From Geodermatophilus obscurus (GTDB lineage Bacteria; Actinomycetota; Actinomycetes; Mycobacteriales; Geodermatophilaceae), in NCBI RefSeq assembly GCF_900115395.1, contig NZ_FOWE01000001.1, positions 186,001 to 250,000 of the forward strand: 64,000 nt of DNA. The letters run 5' to 3'. Shown here piece after piece: positions 35,128 to 44,012 of this stretch. The translations under genes were made by a program, and so were the position numbers. Under the pieces are notes generated by a model. The model saw only the letters and a program-made list of their open reading frames with translations, made no database searches and was not told the origin of the DNA. Every line of letters begins with the position of its first letter. Position 1 is the stretch's first letter.

Positions 35128-36342
35128 CTACCCGCCGCCCGGTCCGGTACGCACCGTCAGCGTGACGCCGTCGGCGAGGCGGTAGGGCGCTGTCGCCACG
35201 AGGTCGCCGACGACGCGGCGCAGCCGGGACACCTCGGCGCGCGCGGCGACCACGTGCCCGTCGTCGCCGAACAGGCCGCGGCCCAGTGCGGCGGCGTCCG
35301 TCCCCTGCCGGCCGGCGCGCGCGACCAGCGCGAGGACCTGGGCCTGCCGGCGGGTCAGCGCGGCCGACCACGACCCCCCGTGCGGCGAGCCCTCGCCGGC
35401 GGACACCCGCAGCACCGGCGCGGCGGCGAGGTCGAGCTCGGCGGCCACCGTCGCCCGCGGCTCGTACGGGCGCACCAACCAGCCCTCGCCCAGCCGCTCC
35501 GGGGTGCACAGGCCCAGCCCGGCCACCGCGACGGGGCGGCCGGCGCGCGGGACGGCCACCCGGGGACCCGCGGCGATGCCCGACCGCACGGCCACCCACC
35601 CGTCGTCGTCGACGACCAGCAGCGGCCCGCGCACGGTCCCGAGCACCGGCTCGGCGCTGCGCCGCAGCCGCTCGAGGTGCTGCTCGTGCCGCCGCCACAG
35701 GCCCGACTCGGCCAGCCGCACCGAGGTCTCCACCAGCGCGCCGATCGCCGGGTGCAGCGTGAGCGCCGGCCCGCTGACGTCGACGACGCCGAGCAGGTCG
35801 CCGGTGACCGGCGAGTGCACCGGCGCCGCCGAGCAGTACCAGGGGTGCTGGGCGGCCTCGAAGTGCTCGGCGGAGAACAGTTGCACCGGCGCGGCCTCGG
35901 CCAGCGCGGTGCCGATCGCGTTCGTGCCCACCGCCGCCTCGGTCCAGGTCGCCCCCTCGGCGAAGCCCAGCCGGTCGGCCTGCCGCCGGGTGCCCGACGA
36001 CCCCTCGCGCCACAGCACCACGCCGTCGGCGTCGGTCACCACGACGAGGGCGGACGAGGCGTCGGCGACGCCGACCAGGACCTGCCGCAGCTCGTCGACG
36101 ACCGGGGACAGGCCCGAGCCCCGCCGGCGCGCCTCGACGGCCTCCACCGGCAGCGGGTCGCGCGCGCGGGGGCGGTCGGGGTCCATGCCGAGGCCCAGCA
36201 CGCGCGACCAGGACCGCTCGACCACGCGCCGCGGCCGCACCGGCGGGCGCCCGCCGGCGAGGACGGCGTCGTGCACCCGGGAGAGCACCCGGGCGTGGGT
36301 GGACAGGTCGGTCCCGGGCGCGACCGCCGACCACGCGGGCAC
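35128..36342 (-). CDS. AcoR-like GAF regulator lacking the AAA+ sigma-54 domain
   Basis: 404 aa. The N-terminal region (SWSRVLGLGMDPDRPRARDPLPVEAVEARR) and the GAF domain (WTEAAVGTNAIGTALAE, HPWYCSAAPVHSPVTG) are those of AcoR/MimR-type activators. The sigma-54-contacting AAA+ module with GAFTGA is absent. Instead the C-terminus has a winged/HTH-like segment (ALTRRQAQVLALVARAG, EVSRLRRVVGDL). It likely activates with sigma-70-type promoters. Divergent from the FMO gene, its probable target. The ligand may be a small carbonyl or alcohol (inference). Confidence 0.8.
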   Translation of the reverse strand: MPAWSAVAPGTDLSTHARVLSRVHDAVLAGGRPPVRPRRVVERSWSRVLGLGMDPDRPRARDPLPVEAVEARRRGSGLSPVVDELRQVLVGVADASSALVVVTDADGVVLWREGSSGTRRQADRLGFAEGATWTEAAVGTNAIGTALAEAAPVQLFSAEHFEAAQHPWYCSAAPVHSPVTGDLLGVVDVSGPALTLHPAIGALVETSVRLAESGLWRRHEQHLERLRRSAEPVLGTVRGPLLVVDDDGWVAVRSGIAAGPRVAVPRAGRPVAVAGLGLCTPERLGEGWLVRPYEPRATVAAELDLAAAPVLRVSAGEGSPHGGSWSAALTRRQAQVLALVARAGRQGTDAAALGRGLFGDDGHVVAARAEVSRLRRVVGDLVATAPYRLADGVTLTVRTGPGGG

Positions 36343-36461
36343 CGGCGCCTCCTCGGGCGTGCAATCCGCTGCAACGCTCCCGCTCCGGACCGCGGGGCGC
36401 TGTGCTGCACATCACACCACGCCCGACCGGGACGACGTCAGACCGGGAAGAGGAGGCCTGC
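36343..36461. promoter_or_regulatory. Divergent promoter region of the AcoR-like gene and FMO
   Basis: 119 bp. Contains TGTGCTGCACA (36401-36411), a 5-1-5 inverted repeat, as a possible binding site for the divergent regulator. I saw no GGC-N10-GC sigma-54 element, in line with the missing AAA+ domain. Confidence 0.4.
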
Positions 36462-38285
36462 GTGACGCAGACCCTGGACGCGCCCCCGCAGGGCGCCGCC
36501 CGCCGTGCGGCCGACTGGTTCGCCGCTCTGGAGGACGCGTTCCGCGCCCGCGACGTCGAGCGGGCCGCCGGCCTGTTCGCGAGCACGAGCTACTGGCGCG
36601 ACCTGGTCGCCTTCAGCTGGAACATCACCACCGTCGAGCACCGCGCGGGCGTGACGGACCTGCTCACCGCCACGCTGGACCGCACCGACCCCTCGGGCTT
36701 CGCCGTCAGCGAGGAACCGGAGGAGGCCGACGGCGTCACCACCGCCTGGTTCACCTTCCAGACGGCGGTCGGCCGCGGCAAGGGGCTGGTCCGGCTGGTC
36801 GAGGAGGACGGGCAGCTTCGGGCATGGACGTTCCTCACCACGCTGTACGAGCTCACGGGGCACGAGGAGCCGCGCGGCCCCGGCCGGCCCAGGGGCGCCG
36901 AGCACGGGGTGGACCGGCAGCGGCTGACGTGGGCCGAGCGGCGCGCCCGCGAGGAGGCCGAGCTCGGCCGCACCACCCAGCCGTACGTGCTCGTCGTCGG
37001 CGGGGGGCAGGGCGGCGTCGCGCTGGGTGCCCGGCTGCGCCAGCTGGGCGTGCCGGCCCTCGTCGTCGACCGGCACGCCCGGCCCGGCGACCAGTGGCGC
37101 AGCCGCTACAAGTCCCTCTGCCTGCACGACCCCGTCTGGTACGACCACCTGCCCTACCTGCCGTTCCCCGACAACTGGCCGGTGTTCTCGCCCAAGGACA
37201 AGATCGCCGACTGGCTCGAGTCGTACGTGAAGGTCATGGAGATCCCGTACTGGGGCAGCACCGAGGTCCGCAGCGCGGCCTACGACGAGGCGGCCGGCGA
37301 GTGGACCGTGGAGCTGGTCCGCGACGGCGAGGAGCTCACGCTCCGGCCGCAGCAGCTGGTGCTGGCCACCGGGATGAGCGGCAAGCCGAACGTGCCCGTG
37401 CTGCCCGGCCAGGACGTGTTCCGCGGCGAGCAGCACCACTCCTCGGCCCACCCCGGCCCGGACGCCTACGCCGGCAAGCGGGTGGTCGTGGTGGGGAGCA
37501 ACAACTCCGCCTTCGACATCTGCGGCGCGCTGTGGGAGCACGGCGCCGACGTGACGATGGTCCAGCGGTCCTCGACGCACATCGTGCGCAGCAGCAGCCT
37601 GATGGAGATCGGGCTCGGGGCGCTCTACAGCGAGGAGGCGGTGGCCGCCGGCATGACGACGGAGAAGGCCGACCTGGTCTTCGCCTCGCTGCCCTACCGG
37701 ATCCTGCACGAGTTCCAGATCCCGGCGTACGAGCAGATGAAGGAGCGCGACGCCGACTTCTACGACCGGCTGGAGAAGGCGGGGTTCTGGCTGGACTGGG
37801 GCGACGACGGCTCCGGCCTGTTCATGAAGTACCTGCGCCGCGGCTCGGGCTACTACATCGACGTCGGCGCCGCCGACCTGGTCGCGAACGGCGACGTGCA
37901 CCTGGTGCACGGGCAGGTCGTCCGCCTGACCGAGGACGCCGTCGTGCTCGACGACGGCACCGAGCTGCCGGCCGACCTGGTCGTCTACGCCACCGGCTAC
38001 GGGTCGATGAACGGCTGGGCGGCCGACCTGATCAGCCAGGAGGCCGCCGACCGGGTGGGGAAGGTGTGGGGCCTGGGCTCGGACACGACCAAGGACCCGG
38101 GCCCGTGGGAGGGCGAGCAGCGCAACATGTGGAAGCCCACCCGGCAGGAGGGGCTGTGGTTCCACGGCGGCAACCTGCACCAGTCGCGGCACTACTCGCT
38201 CTACCTGGCGCTGCAGCTCACGGCCCGCCACGCCGGCATCCCGACGCCGGTGCACGGGCTGGCCGACGTGCACCACACCCGCTGA
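36462..38285 (+). CDS. NTF2/SnoaL-like domain fused to flavin-containing monooxygenase
   Basis: 607 aa. Residues 12-130 look like an NTF2/SnoaL-type cone fold (AALEDAFRARDVERAAGLFA, SYWRDLVAFSWN). The FMO part has the FAD motif VVGGGQGGVALG at 179-189, a second Gly-rich dinucleotide loop VVVVGSNNSAFDI at 341-353, and a Rossmann return at LVVYATGYGSMNG. Such fusions occur in actinobacterial FMOs and flavoproteins annotated as putative Baeyer-Villiger-type enzymes; the substrate is unknown. AGGAGG lies 5 nt before the GTG start, so the frame upstream of it is ignored. Confidence 0.9.
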   Translation: MTQTLDAPPQGAARRAADWFAALEDAFRARDVERAAGLFASTSYWRDLVAFSWNITTVEHRAGVTDLLTATLDRTDPSGFAVSEEPEEADGVTTAWFTFQTAVGRGKGLVRLVEEDGQLRAWTFLTTLYELTGHEEPRGPGRPRGAEHGVDRQRLTWAERRAREEAELGRTTQPYVLVVGGGQGGVALGARLRQLGVPALVVDRHARPGDQWRSRYKSLCLHDPVWYDHLPYLPFPDNWPVFSPKDKIADWLESYVKVMEIPYWGSTEVRSAAYDEAAGEWTVELVRDGEELTLRPQQLVLATGMSGKPNVPVLPGQDVFRGEQHHSSAHPGPDAYAGKRVVVVGSNNSAFDICGALWEHGADVTMVQRSSTHIVRSSSLMEIGLGALYSEEAVAAGMTTEKADLVFASLPYRILHEFQIPAYEQMKERDADFYDRLEKAGFWLDWGDDGSGLFMKYLRRGSGYYIDVGAADLVANGDVHLVHGQVVRLTEDAVVLDDGTELPADLVVYATGYGSMNGWAADLISQEAADRVGKVWGLGSDTTKDPGPWEGEQRNMWKPTRQEGLWFHGGNLHQSRHYSLYLALQLTARHAGIPTPVHGLADVHHTR

Positions 38286-38336
38286 GCACCCACGACCCAC
38301 CGAGGACGCCCGGCGCCGGGGAGCCCCGCACTCCCC

Positions 38337-38427
38337 GGCGCCGGTGCCTGCGGTACCTAGGGGCGCCGGTGCCTGCGGTACCTAGGGGCGCCGGTGCCTG
38401 CGGTACCTAGGGGCGCCGGTGCCTGCG
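38337..38427. repeat. 25-bp tandem repeat, 3.6 copies
   Basis: Three identical 25-bp units (38337, 38362, 38387) plus a 16-bp partial unit. Each carries GGCGCC, GGTACC and CCTAGG palindromes. It sits in the gap between the FMO stop and the DUF6394 start. Perfect identity suggests recent slippage. Confidence 0.9.
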
Positions 38428-38475
38428 CGGCGTTAGGGTCGGCGCCGTCGCCGCCCAGCCCGCCGCGGGAGCCGC

Positions 38476-38862
38476 ATGAACCTCGAGAAGGTCGTCTTCG
38501 GCTTCTTCGTGCTGCTCGCGGCGACGCTGAACTTCGGGTTCTTCATCGGCGACATCGAGGACCCGGAGCAGCACAACGTCTACGAGCTGTTCGCCGCGCT
38601 GGTGGTCAGCCTGGTCGCCACGGTGCTGAAGTTCGGCGACCGCACCCAGATCGGCGCGGTGCACCTGGCGACCAGCCTGGTGGCCGACCTGCAGCTGGTC
38701 GCGGCGACCCTGACGTGGGCGTGGGCGGTGCACATCTCGACCGACGGGCTGACCGCGAACGCGACGGCGAGCATGGTGTCGCTGTCCGGCGGCGCGCTGC
38801 TGGCGAACGTCGTCTCGGTGGTGCTGCTCGTCGTCGAGACCGTCTCCTTCCAGCGCCACTGA
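38476..38862 (+). CDS. DUF6394 family membrane protein
   Basis: 128 aa with four hydrophobic segments. MNLEKVVFGFFVLLAATLNF, ELFAALVVSLVATVLKFGDR and ATSLVADLQLVAATL match my memory of DUF6394, known mainly from proteobacteria. Ends 15 bp before the potassium-channel gene, so the two form one operon and the protein may be a channel accessory subunit (inference). Confidence 0.82.
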   Translation: MNLEKVVFGFFVLLAATLNFGFFIGDIEDPEQHNVYELFAALVVSLVATVLKFGDRTQIGAVHLATSLVADLQLVAATLTWAWAVHISTDGLTANATASMVSLSGGALLANVVSVVLLVVETVSFQRH

Positions 38863-38877
38863 CCGCCGCCGACCGCC

Positions 38878-40665
38878 GTGGAAGCCGCCCCGCCGCCCCC
38901 CGTCACCACCCGCGGCCGGCGCGCGCGCCGGAGGGCGCCGGTCGTCCCGCGCGCGGAGGGGTCGGCGACGGTGTTCGTCGTCCTCCGGCGGATGCGCGCG
39001 CCGCTGATCACGCTCATCGTGATCTTCTTCGTCAGCGTGCTCGGGCTCTCGCTCATCCCGGGCGTCGACGCGGAGGGGCAGCCGACCAGGCTGAGCCTGT
39101 TCGACGCGTTCTACGTCATGAGCTACACGGCGACGACGATCGGCTTCGGCGAGATCCCCTACGCCTTCAGCTACGGCCAGCGGATGTGGACGACGGCGAC
39201 GATCTACCTGACCGTCGTCGGCTGGGCCTACGCGATCGGCTCGCTGCTGGCGCTGCTGCAGGACCGCGCCTTCCGCCAGGCGCTGGCACTGCGGCACGTG
39301 TCGCGCAAGGTCACCCGGCTGCGCGAGCCGTTCCTGCTGATCTCCGGGTACGGACAGGCCGGCGAGACGCTCGGGCTCTCCCTCGACGCGCTGGGCCGCC
39401 GGTTCACCGTCGTCGACATCTCGGAGAGCCGCATCGACGCCCTCGAGATCGCCAGCCACCGGGCCGACGTCCCCGGGCTGGTCGGCGACGCGCGGGACCC
39501 GCACGTGCTCGGCGTCGCCGGGCTCGGGCACCCGTACTGCGAGGGCGTGCTGGCCGTCACCGGCGACGACGAGGCCAACCTCGCGGTCACCATGGCCGCC
39601 GCGCTGCTGCGCCCCGAGCTCCCGGTGGTCGCCCGCACGACGTCGGCGACGGTGGCCGAGCGGATGTCCGGCTTCGGCTCGCCGACGATCATCAACCCCT
39701 TCGACCGGTTCGGCGACCACCTGCGGCTGGCGCTGCGGACCCCGGCGTCCTACCAGCTCATGACCTGGCTGGAGAGCGGGCCGGGCGCGGAGCTGCCGCC
39801 GCGGGGCAAGGCCCCGGCGCCGGGACGGTGGGTGGTGTGCGGCTACGGGCGGTTCGGCCGCCACTTCGCCGCCGACCTGCGCGCGGAGGGCCTGGAGGTG
39901 ACCACCGTCGACCCCTCGCCGGAGGAGGAGCCGACCGTCGTCGGGGACTCCGCGGACCCCGACGTCATCCGGTCGACCGACATGGCGTCCGCGGTCGGCC
40001 TGGTCGCCGCCACCGACAACGACACGACCAACCTGTCGCTGGTGGCCGAGGCGCGGCGGATCAACCCCGGCCTGTTCGTCGCCGCCCGGCAGAACCAGCC
40101 CGCCGACGCGGCGCTGTTCGCCGCGATGGAGGTCGACGCGCTGCTCGTGCCGACCGAGGTGGTCGCCCACGACGCCTACGCCCGGCTGAGCACGCCGCTG
40201 CTCTGGCGCTTCCTGCGCGAGCTGCCGAGGCAGACCGACGACTGGTCGGCCGGCGTCGTCGAGCGGCTGCTGGAGGCGTGCGGCACCCACCTCGAGGCGC
40301 TGTGGAAGGTGCGGCTCACCGCGGACGACGCCCCGGCCCTGCACCCGCGGTTGGCCGCCGGGGGGTTCCGGTTGTGCGACCTGCTGCGCGACCCCGCCGA
40401 CCGGGACGAGACCCTGCTGGCCGTGCCGCTCCTGGCCCTGCGCGGGGACGAGGCGCTGATGACCCCCGACGGTGACCTGGTGCTCCAGCCCGGCGACGAG
40501 CTGCTCTTCGCCGGCCGGGCAGCGGTACACCGGGAGGTGGAGGCGACGATGTTCATCGACGGCGTCGCCGACTACCTGGTCACCGGCCAGCGGGTGCCGC
40601 AGAGCTGGGTGTGGCGCAAGCTGACCCGGACGGGGCCGCTGCCGGAGGCGACCGCCGCGCCCTGA
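38878..40665 (+). CDS. Two-helix potassium channel with two RCK (TrkA) domains
   Basis: 595 aa. Two transmembrane helices flank a pore loop with the selectivity-filter-like TATTIGFGEIPY, a GFG variant of the GYG K+ filter. The first RCK NAD-binding domain starts LISGYGQAGETLGLSLDALG; the second starts WVVCGYGRFGRHFAADLRAEG. TrkA-C-like modules follow (DLLRDPADRDETLLAVPLLALRG, LQPGDELLFAG). A gated K+ channel or pore regulated by nucleotides or ions. Coupled with DUF6394 upstream. The exact start is not certain. Confidence 0.9.
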   Translation: MEAAPPPPVTTRGRRARRRAPVVPRAEGSATVFVVLRRMRAPLITLIVIFFVSVLGLSLIPGVDAEGQPTRLSLFDAFYVMSYTATTIGFGEIPYAFSYGQRMWTTATIYLTVVGWAYAIGSLLALLQDRAFRQALALRHVSRKVTRLREPFLLISGYGQAGETLGLSLDALGRRFTVVDISESRIDALEIASHRADVPGLVGDARDPHVLGVAGLGHPYCEGVLAVTGDDEANLAVTMAAALLRPELPVVARTTSATVAERMSGFGSPTIINPFDRFGDHLRLALRTPASYQLMTWLESGPGAELPPRGKAPAPGRWVVCGYGRFGRHFAADLRAEGLEVTTVDPSPEEEPTVVGDSADPDVIRSTDMASAVGLVAATDNDTTNLSLVAEARRINPGLFVAARQNQPADAALFAAMEVDALLVPTEVVAHDAYARLSTPLLWRFLRELPRQTDDWSAGVVERLLEACGTHLEALWKVRLTADDAPALHPRLAAGGFRLCDLLRDPADRDETLLAVPLLALRGDEALMTPDGDLVLQPGDELLFAGRAAVHREVEATMFIDGVADYLVTGQRVPQSWVWRKLTRTGPLPEATAAP

Positions 40666-40700
40666 CCGGCGCGACCGGCGCTCGTGACGAGGGGGGACGT

Positions 40701-41915
40701 GTGGCCGACGAGGGAGCGGGCCGACGACTGTGGCAGGGGCTGACCGGCCCCGGGGGGCTGGTCAGGCCGCCGAGCCTGCGCACCGACGACAACCGCTCGG
40801 CCTCGCGGCTGGAGCTGTTCTTCGACCTGGCGTTCGTGCTGGTCGTGGCGGAGCTGGCGATCGCGCTGCGCGAGGACGTCACCCTGCACGGGTTCCTCGT
40901 CTTCGCGGGCCTGTTCGCCACGGTGTGGTGGTCGTGGATCAGCTCGACGCTCTACGCCAACCGCTTCGACCACGACGACGTCGTCTACCGCGTGTACAAG
41001 CTGGCCAGCATGGCCGCCGTCGTCGGGCTGGCGGCTTCGGCGTCGGAGGCGACGGGAGAGCGGTTCACCGTCTTCGTCGTCTGCCAGCTGCTGCTGCGCG
41101 GGACGCTGCTCCTGCAGTACCACCGCGCGCACCGGCACGTGCCCGAGGCGCGGCCGATCACCCGCCTCTACCTGGCCGGGGCCGGTGCGGGGGCGGTGCT
41201 GTGGGCGGTGTCGCTCGCGGTGCCCCGGCCGGCCGCCTTCGCGCTGTGGGGCGCCGCCGTGCTGGTCGAGGCGCTGGTGCCGCTGCTGGCGACGCGCTCG
41301 CGCAGCGACGTGCCCCTGCACGTCGAGCACCTGCCCGAGCGGTTCGCGCTGTTCGTCATCCTCGTGCTGGGGGAGCCGGTGGCGGCGGTCGCGCACGGGC
41401 TCTACGACGCGAAGTGGTCGGGGGCCGCGCTGCCGGTGGCGGTGCTCGGCTTCGTGCTGGCGGCGGGGCTGTGGTGGAGCTACTTCGACCTCGCCGGCGC
41501 CCGCGCCAAGCGGCTGCTGGGCGAGGCCGGGGAGTCCAACGGCGCCACCTCCCACGACGTCTACGTGTTCGGCCACCTGCCGCTGACGCTCGCGCTGGCC
41601 ACCGTGGGCGCCGGCCTGGAGCTGGCGGTGGTCGAGGCCGCGGCCGGGGAGGTGCCGCCGGCGACCCGGCTGCTGGTCGCGGGCGGGGTGGCGGTCTACC
41701 TGCTGTCGGCCAGCGTGACGACGTCGGCGATGACCGGCGACACCCGCCGGCAGTGGTGGTGGCCCGTCCTGGCCGCCGTGGTCGCCGCGCTGGACGCCCT
41801 GCTGGAGCTGCCGGCGTTCGTGGTGATCGGTGCCCTAGCCGCGCTCGTCGCGGTCGTGGTGGTCGCGGGCCTGGCGCAGCGCTCGGCCGGTGACCTGGAG
41901 ACCGAGGAGGTCTGA
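40701..41915 (+). CDS. LtrA-family (low temperature requirement A) membrane protein
   Basis: 404 aa with about eleven hydrophobic segments. The LtrA signature ASRLELFFDLAFVLVVAELA is present, as is WWSWISSTLYANRFDHDDVVYR and HLPERFALFVILVLGEPV. The family is found in cold- and stress-related contexts in many bacteria, but its transport role is not known. The GTG at 40701 has GAGGGGGGAC upstream. It is followed by a nitroreductase and USP on the same strand. Confidence 0.9.
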   Translation: MADEGAGRRLWQGLTGPGGLVRPPSLRTDDNRSASRLELFFDLAFVLVVAELAIALREDVTLHGFLVFAGLFATVWWSWISSTLYANRFDHDDVVYRVYKLASMAAVVGLAASASEATGERFTVFVVCQLLLRGTLLLQYHRAHRHVPEARPITRLYLAGAGAGAVLWAVSLAVPRPAAFALWGAAVLVEALVPLLATRSRSDVPLHVEHLPERFALFVILVLGEPVAAVAHGLYDAKWSGAALPVAVLGFVLAAGLWWSYFDLAGARAKRLLGEAGESNGATSHDVYVFGHLPLTLALATVGAGLELAVVEAAAGEVPPATRLLVAGGVAVYLLSASVTTSAMTGDTRRQWWWPVLAAVVAALDALLELPAFVVIGALAALVAVVVVAGLAQRSAGDLETEEV

Positions 41916-41963
41916 TGCCCGCCCGACCGGGTGGGGCACGGGAGTCGAGGACGGGAGGACGGG

Positions 41964-42974
41964 ATGGACCAGCACGCGTGGACCCGGGTCGTCGAGGCCG
42001 CGACCCGCGCACCGTCGATCCACAACACCCAGCCCTGGTCGTTCGTCGCGGACGGCGACCGGCTCACGGTGCGCACCGACCCCTCGCGGGCGCTGCGGAC
42101 ACTGGACCCGAGCGGGCGCCAGCGCGTGGTCAGCTGTGGTGTGGCGGTCGAGTTCGCCGTCGTCGCGCTGACCGCCGCCGGGTCCGCGACGGAGGTCGAG
42201 CTGCTGCCGGACCCGGCGGACCCCGACCTGCTGGCGACGGTGACGGTCACCGGCCCGTGGGAGCCCGACGAGGAGGACCGGGTCCTCGACGAGGCGATCG
42301 ACGCCCGGCACACCGAGCGGGCGCCCTTCCTGCCGCAGGCCGTCCCGGCCGACCTGGTCGAGCGGCTGCAGGCGGTGGCCGGGGCCTTCCGGGTGTGGCT
42401 GGAGCCGGTCACCACCGAGGACGAGGAGGTCGCGACCGTGTTCCTCATCTCCCGGGCCGAGGAGATCGAGCGGGGTGAGCCGGAGTACCTCGCGGAACTG
42501 GAGCGGTGGATGCGCACCGACCCGGGCGCCGTCGACGGGATCCCGGTCGCGGCGGTGCCGGGGGAGGACCCGGCGACCCGGCCGTCGAACTGGCTGGTCC
42601 GCGACTTCGTCGTCGGGTCCCGCCCGGCCGGGGGCGCACCGCGCGGCCCCGACCCCGACGCGCCGCCCGAGGTGGAGCGTCCCGCGGTCGTGGTGATGGG
42701 CACCGACGCCGACGACCGGGCGGCGTGGCTGACCGCCGGGCGGGCGCTGGGCCGCGTGCTGCTGGAGGCCACCGCGGCCGGGCTGGCCGCCTCACCGCTG
42801 ACCCAGGCCCTGGACTGGCCGGCGACCCGTTCGCAGTTGCGCTCGCGGCTGTCGCTGATCGGGCACCCGCAGATGCTGCTGCGGCTGGGCTACCCCGCGG
42901 GTGACCGGACGCCGTCGACGAACCGGCGGCCGGTCACCGAGGTGCTCACCTTCGGTAGGACGCCCTCCGCCTGA
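41964..42974 (+). CDS. Acg-family FMN-binding nitroreductase-like protein
   Basis: 336 aa. Opens with VVEAATRAPSIHNTQPWSFV, the Acg (Rv2032/Rv3131) signature; the C-terminus has SPLTQALDWPATRSQLR and GHPQMLLRLGYPAG. In mycobacteria Acg-type proteins belong to the DosR dormancy regulon and bind FMN without an obvious electron-donor site. ATG at 41964 with GGGAGGACGGG before it. Same strand as LtrA and USP. Confidence 0.9.
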   Translation: MDQHAWTRVVEAATRAPSIHNTQPWSFVADGDRLTVRTDPSRALRTLDPSGRQRVVSCGVAVEFAVVALTAAGSATEVELLPDPADPDLLATVTVTGPWEPDEEDRVLDEAIDARHTERAPFLPQAVPADLVERLQAVAGAFRVWLEPVTTEDEEVATVFLISRAEEIERGEPEYLAELERWMRTDPGAVDGIPVAAVPGEDPATRPSNWLVRDFVVGSRPAGGAPRGPDPDAPPEVERPAVVVMGTDADDRAAWLTAGRALGRVLLEATAAGLAASPLTQALDWPATRSQLRSRLSLIGHPQMLLRLGYPAGDRTPSTNRRPVTEVLTFGRTPSA

Positions 42975-42996
42975 CCCTCCCTCCGCCTGACCCTCC
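42965..42996 (+). repeat. 16-bp tandem duplication spanning the nitroreductase stop
   Basis: CTCCGCCTGACCCTCC occurs twice, side by side, and both copies carry TGA. The duplication therefore does not change the product. Confidence 0.85.
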
Positions 42997-43002
42997 CCCA
43001 CG

Positions 43003-43016
43003 GGGACCAACGGCAC
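43003..43016. promoter_or_regulatory. DevR/OsdR-like box upstream of USP
   Basis: GGGACCAACGGCAC differs in one place from the GGGACCNNNGGCCC type of actinobacterial dormancy-regulator box that I recall. It lies 72 bp before the USP start, where an activator could work. The consensus is from memory, so this is tentative. Confidence 0.4.
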
Positions 43017-43087
43017 TGTCCCGGCGGACCGCTGCGGGCGTGCACTGGACTGCGGAGGTCACCGGGGACCGGCCGGGAGGTGCTGCG

Positions 43088-43618
43088 GTGGACGGAATGC
43101 CGGATCGCGGCGGAGAGATCGTCGTCGGGGTGGACGGGTCCGCCTGCGCCCGCGCGGCGCTCGCCTGGGCCGGGCGGCTCGCGGACCGGACGGGCCTGCG
43201 GCTGACGGTGGTCCGGGCGTGGTCGCTGACCAACGCGCCGCGGCCGCCGACCTGGGAGCCGGCGTACGTACCGCCGATGGCCGACTACGAGGCGGCGGTG
43301 CAGGCCGCCCTCGCCCACGACGTCGCCGCGGCCGGGGTGCCCGAGCGCGTGACGGTGCAGTGCCGGGCGGTGCACCGTTCGCCCGTCCCCGCGCTGGCCG
43401 CCGCGTCGGCCGACGCCGAGATGCTGGTCATCGGCTCGCGCGGCCGGGGCGGCGTCCGCGGCCGGCTCCTGGGGTCGGTGACGACCTCGCTGGTCGAGGC
43501 CGCCGGCTGCCCAGTGGTCGTGGTGCGCCCACAGCGCCGGCCGGACCATGCCCGGCCGGGGAGCAGGGACAGCAGGGAGGACGCTCATGGACAGGTCGAC
43601 CCCGCCGACGCCCGGTGA
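43088..43618 (+). CDS. Universal stress protein
   Basis: About 176 aa, one USP domain. IVVGVDGSACARAALAWAGR is strand 1 with helix 1, and GSRGRGGVRGRLLGSVTTSL is the ATP-binding G-2x-G-9x-G(S/T) region, so it should bind ATP. GTG at 43088 follows GGGAGGTGCTGC; an ATG 9 bp inside is also possible. In related organisms USPs with Acg proteins are dormancy-regulon members. Confidence 0.88.
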   Translation: MDGMPDRGGEIVVGVDGSACARAALAWAGRLADRTGLRLTVVRAWSLTNAPRPPTWEPAYVPPMADYEAAVQAALAHDVAAAGVPERVTVQCRAVHRSPVPALAAASADAEMLVIGSRGRGGVRGRLLGSVTTSLVEAAGCPVVVVRPQRRPDHARPGSRDSREDAHGQVDPADAR

Positions 43619-43916
43619 CGACCGGCGCCGGGAGATGTCACCGGACGAGAAGCTCATCGCCCAGTGGGAGGCTCAGCACGACGTCGCCGCCCGCGGGCAC
43701 CGCGGCGATCCGCTCGGGCTGCAGCGATCGCTGAGCCGCGAGCGCCTCGCCGATCAGTGCCGGCCGCCCCGCGGTGCGACGGCCAGCAGGGACGCCGCCG
43801 CGCAGGGGCAGCCGCGCGCTGCCGACGCGATGCCGGGCCCGGCGCCCGGCGAGCCGCAGGTGCCCGCCCGCCGGCACCCGTGGCGGCGCTTCCACCACCA
43901 CTCGTCCGAGCACTGA
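43587..43916 (+). CDS. Hypothetical hydrophilic protein
   Basis: 109 aa, starting inside the USP gene (32-bp overlap) with an AGGGAGGAC ribosome site before ATG. Contains MSPDEKLIAQWEAQHDV, a helical segment, then a low-complexity Arg/Ala/Pro tail ending RRFHHHSSEH. No family recognised. Probably translated with USP. Confidence 0.55.
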   Translation: MDRSTPPTPGDDRRREMSPDEKLIAQWEAQHDVAARGHRGDPLGLQRSLSRERLADQCRPPRGATASRDAAAQGQPRAADAMPGPAPGEPQVPARRHPWRRFHHHSSEH

Positions 43917-44012
43917 GTCCGTCGGGCGCGGAGGCGACCTGACGCCTCGTCGACGAGTCGGCAGGTCGGCACGGCGACGAGGCGAGCTGTCGGCATGTCG
44001 ATCGGTCCCCAC

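Noticed and set aside
36402-36461. Upstream ATG for the FMO
   Set aside because: It has no ribosome site, lies in the promoter region, and the GTG at 36462 has a strong AGGAGG in front.
38337-38427. Possible CRISPR array
   Set aside because: Units are directly adjacent with no unique spacers, and there are no cas genes.
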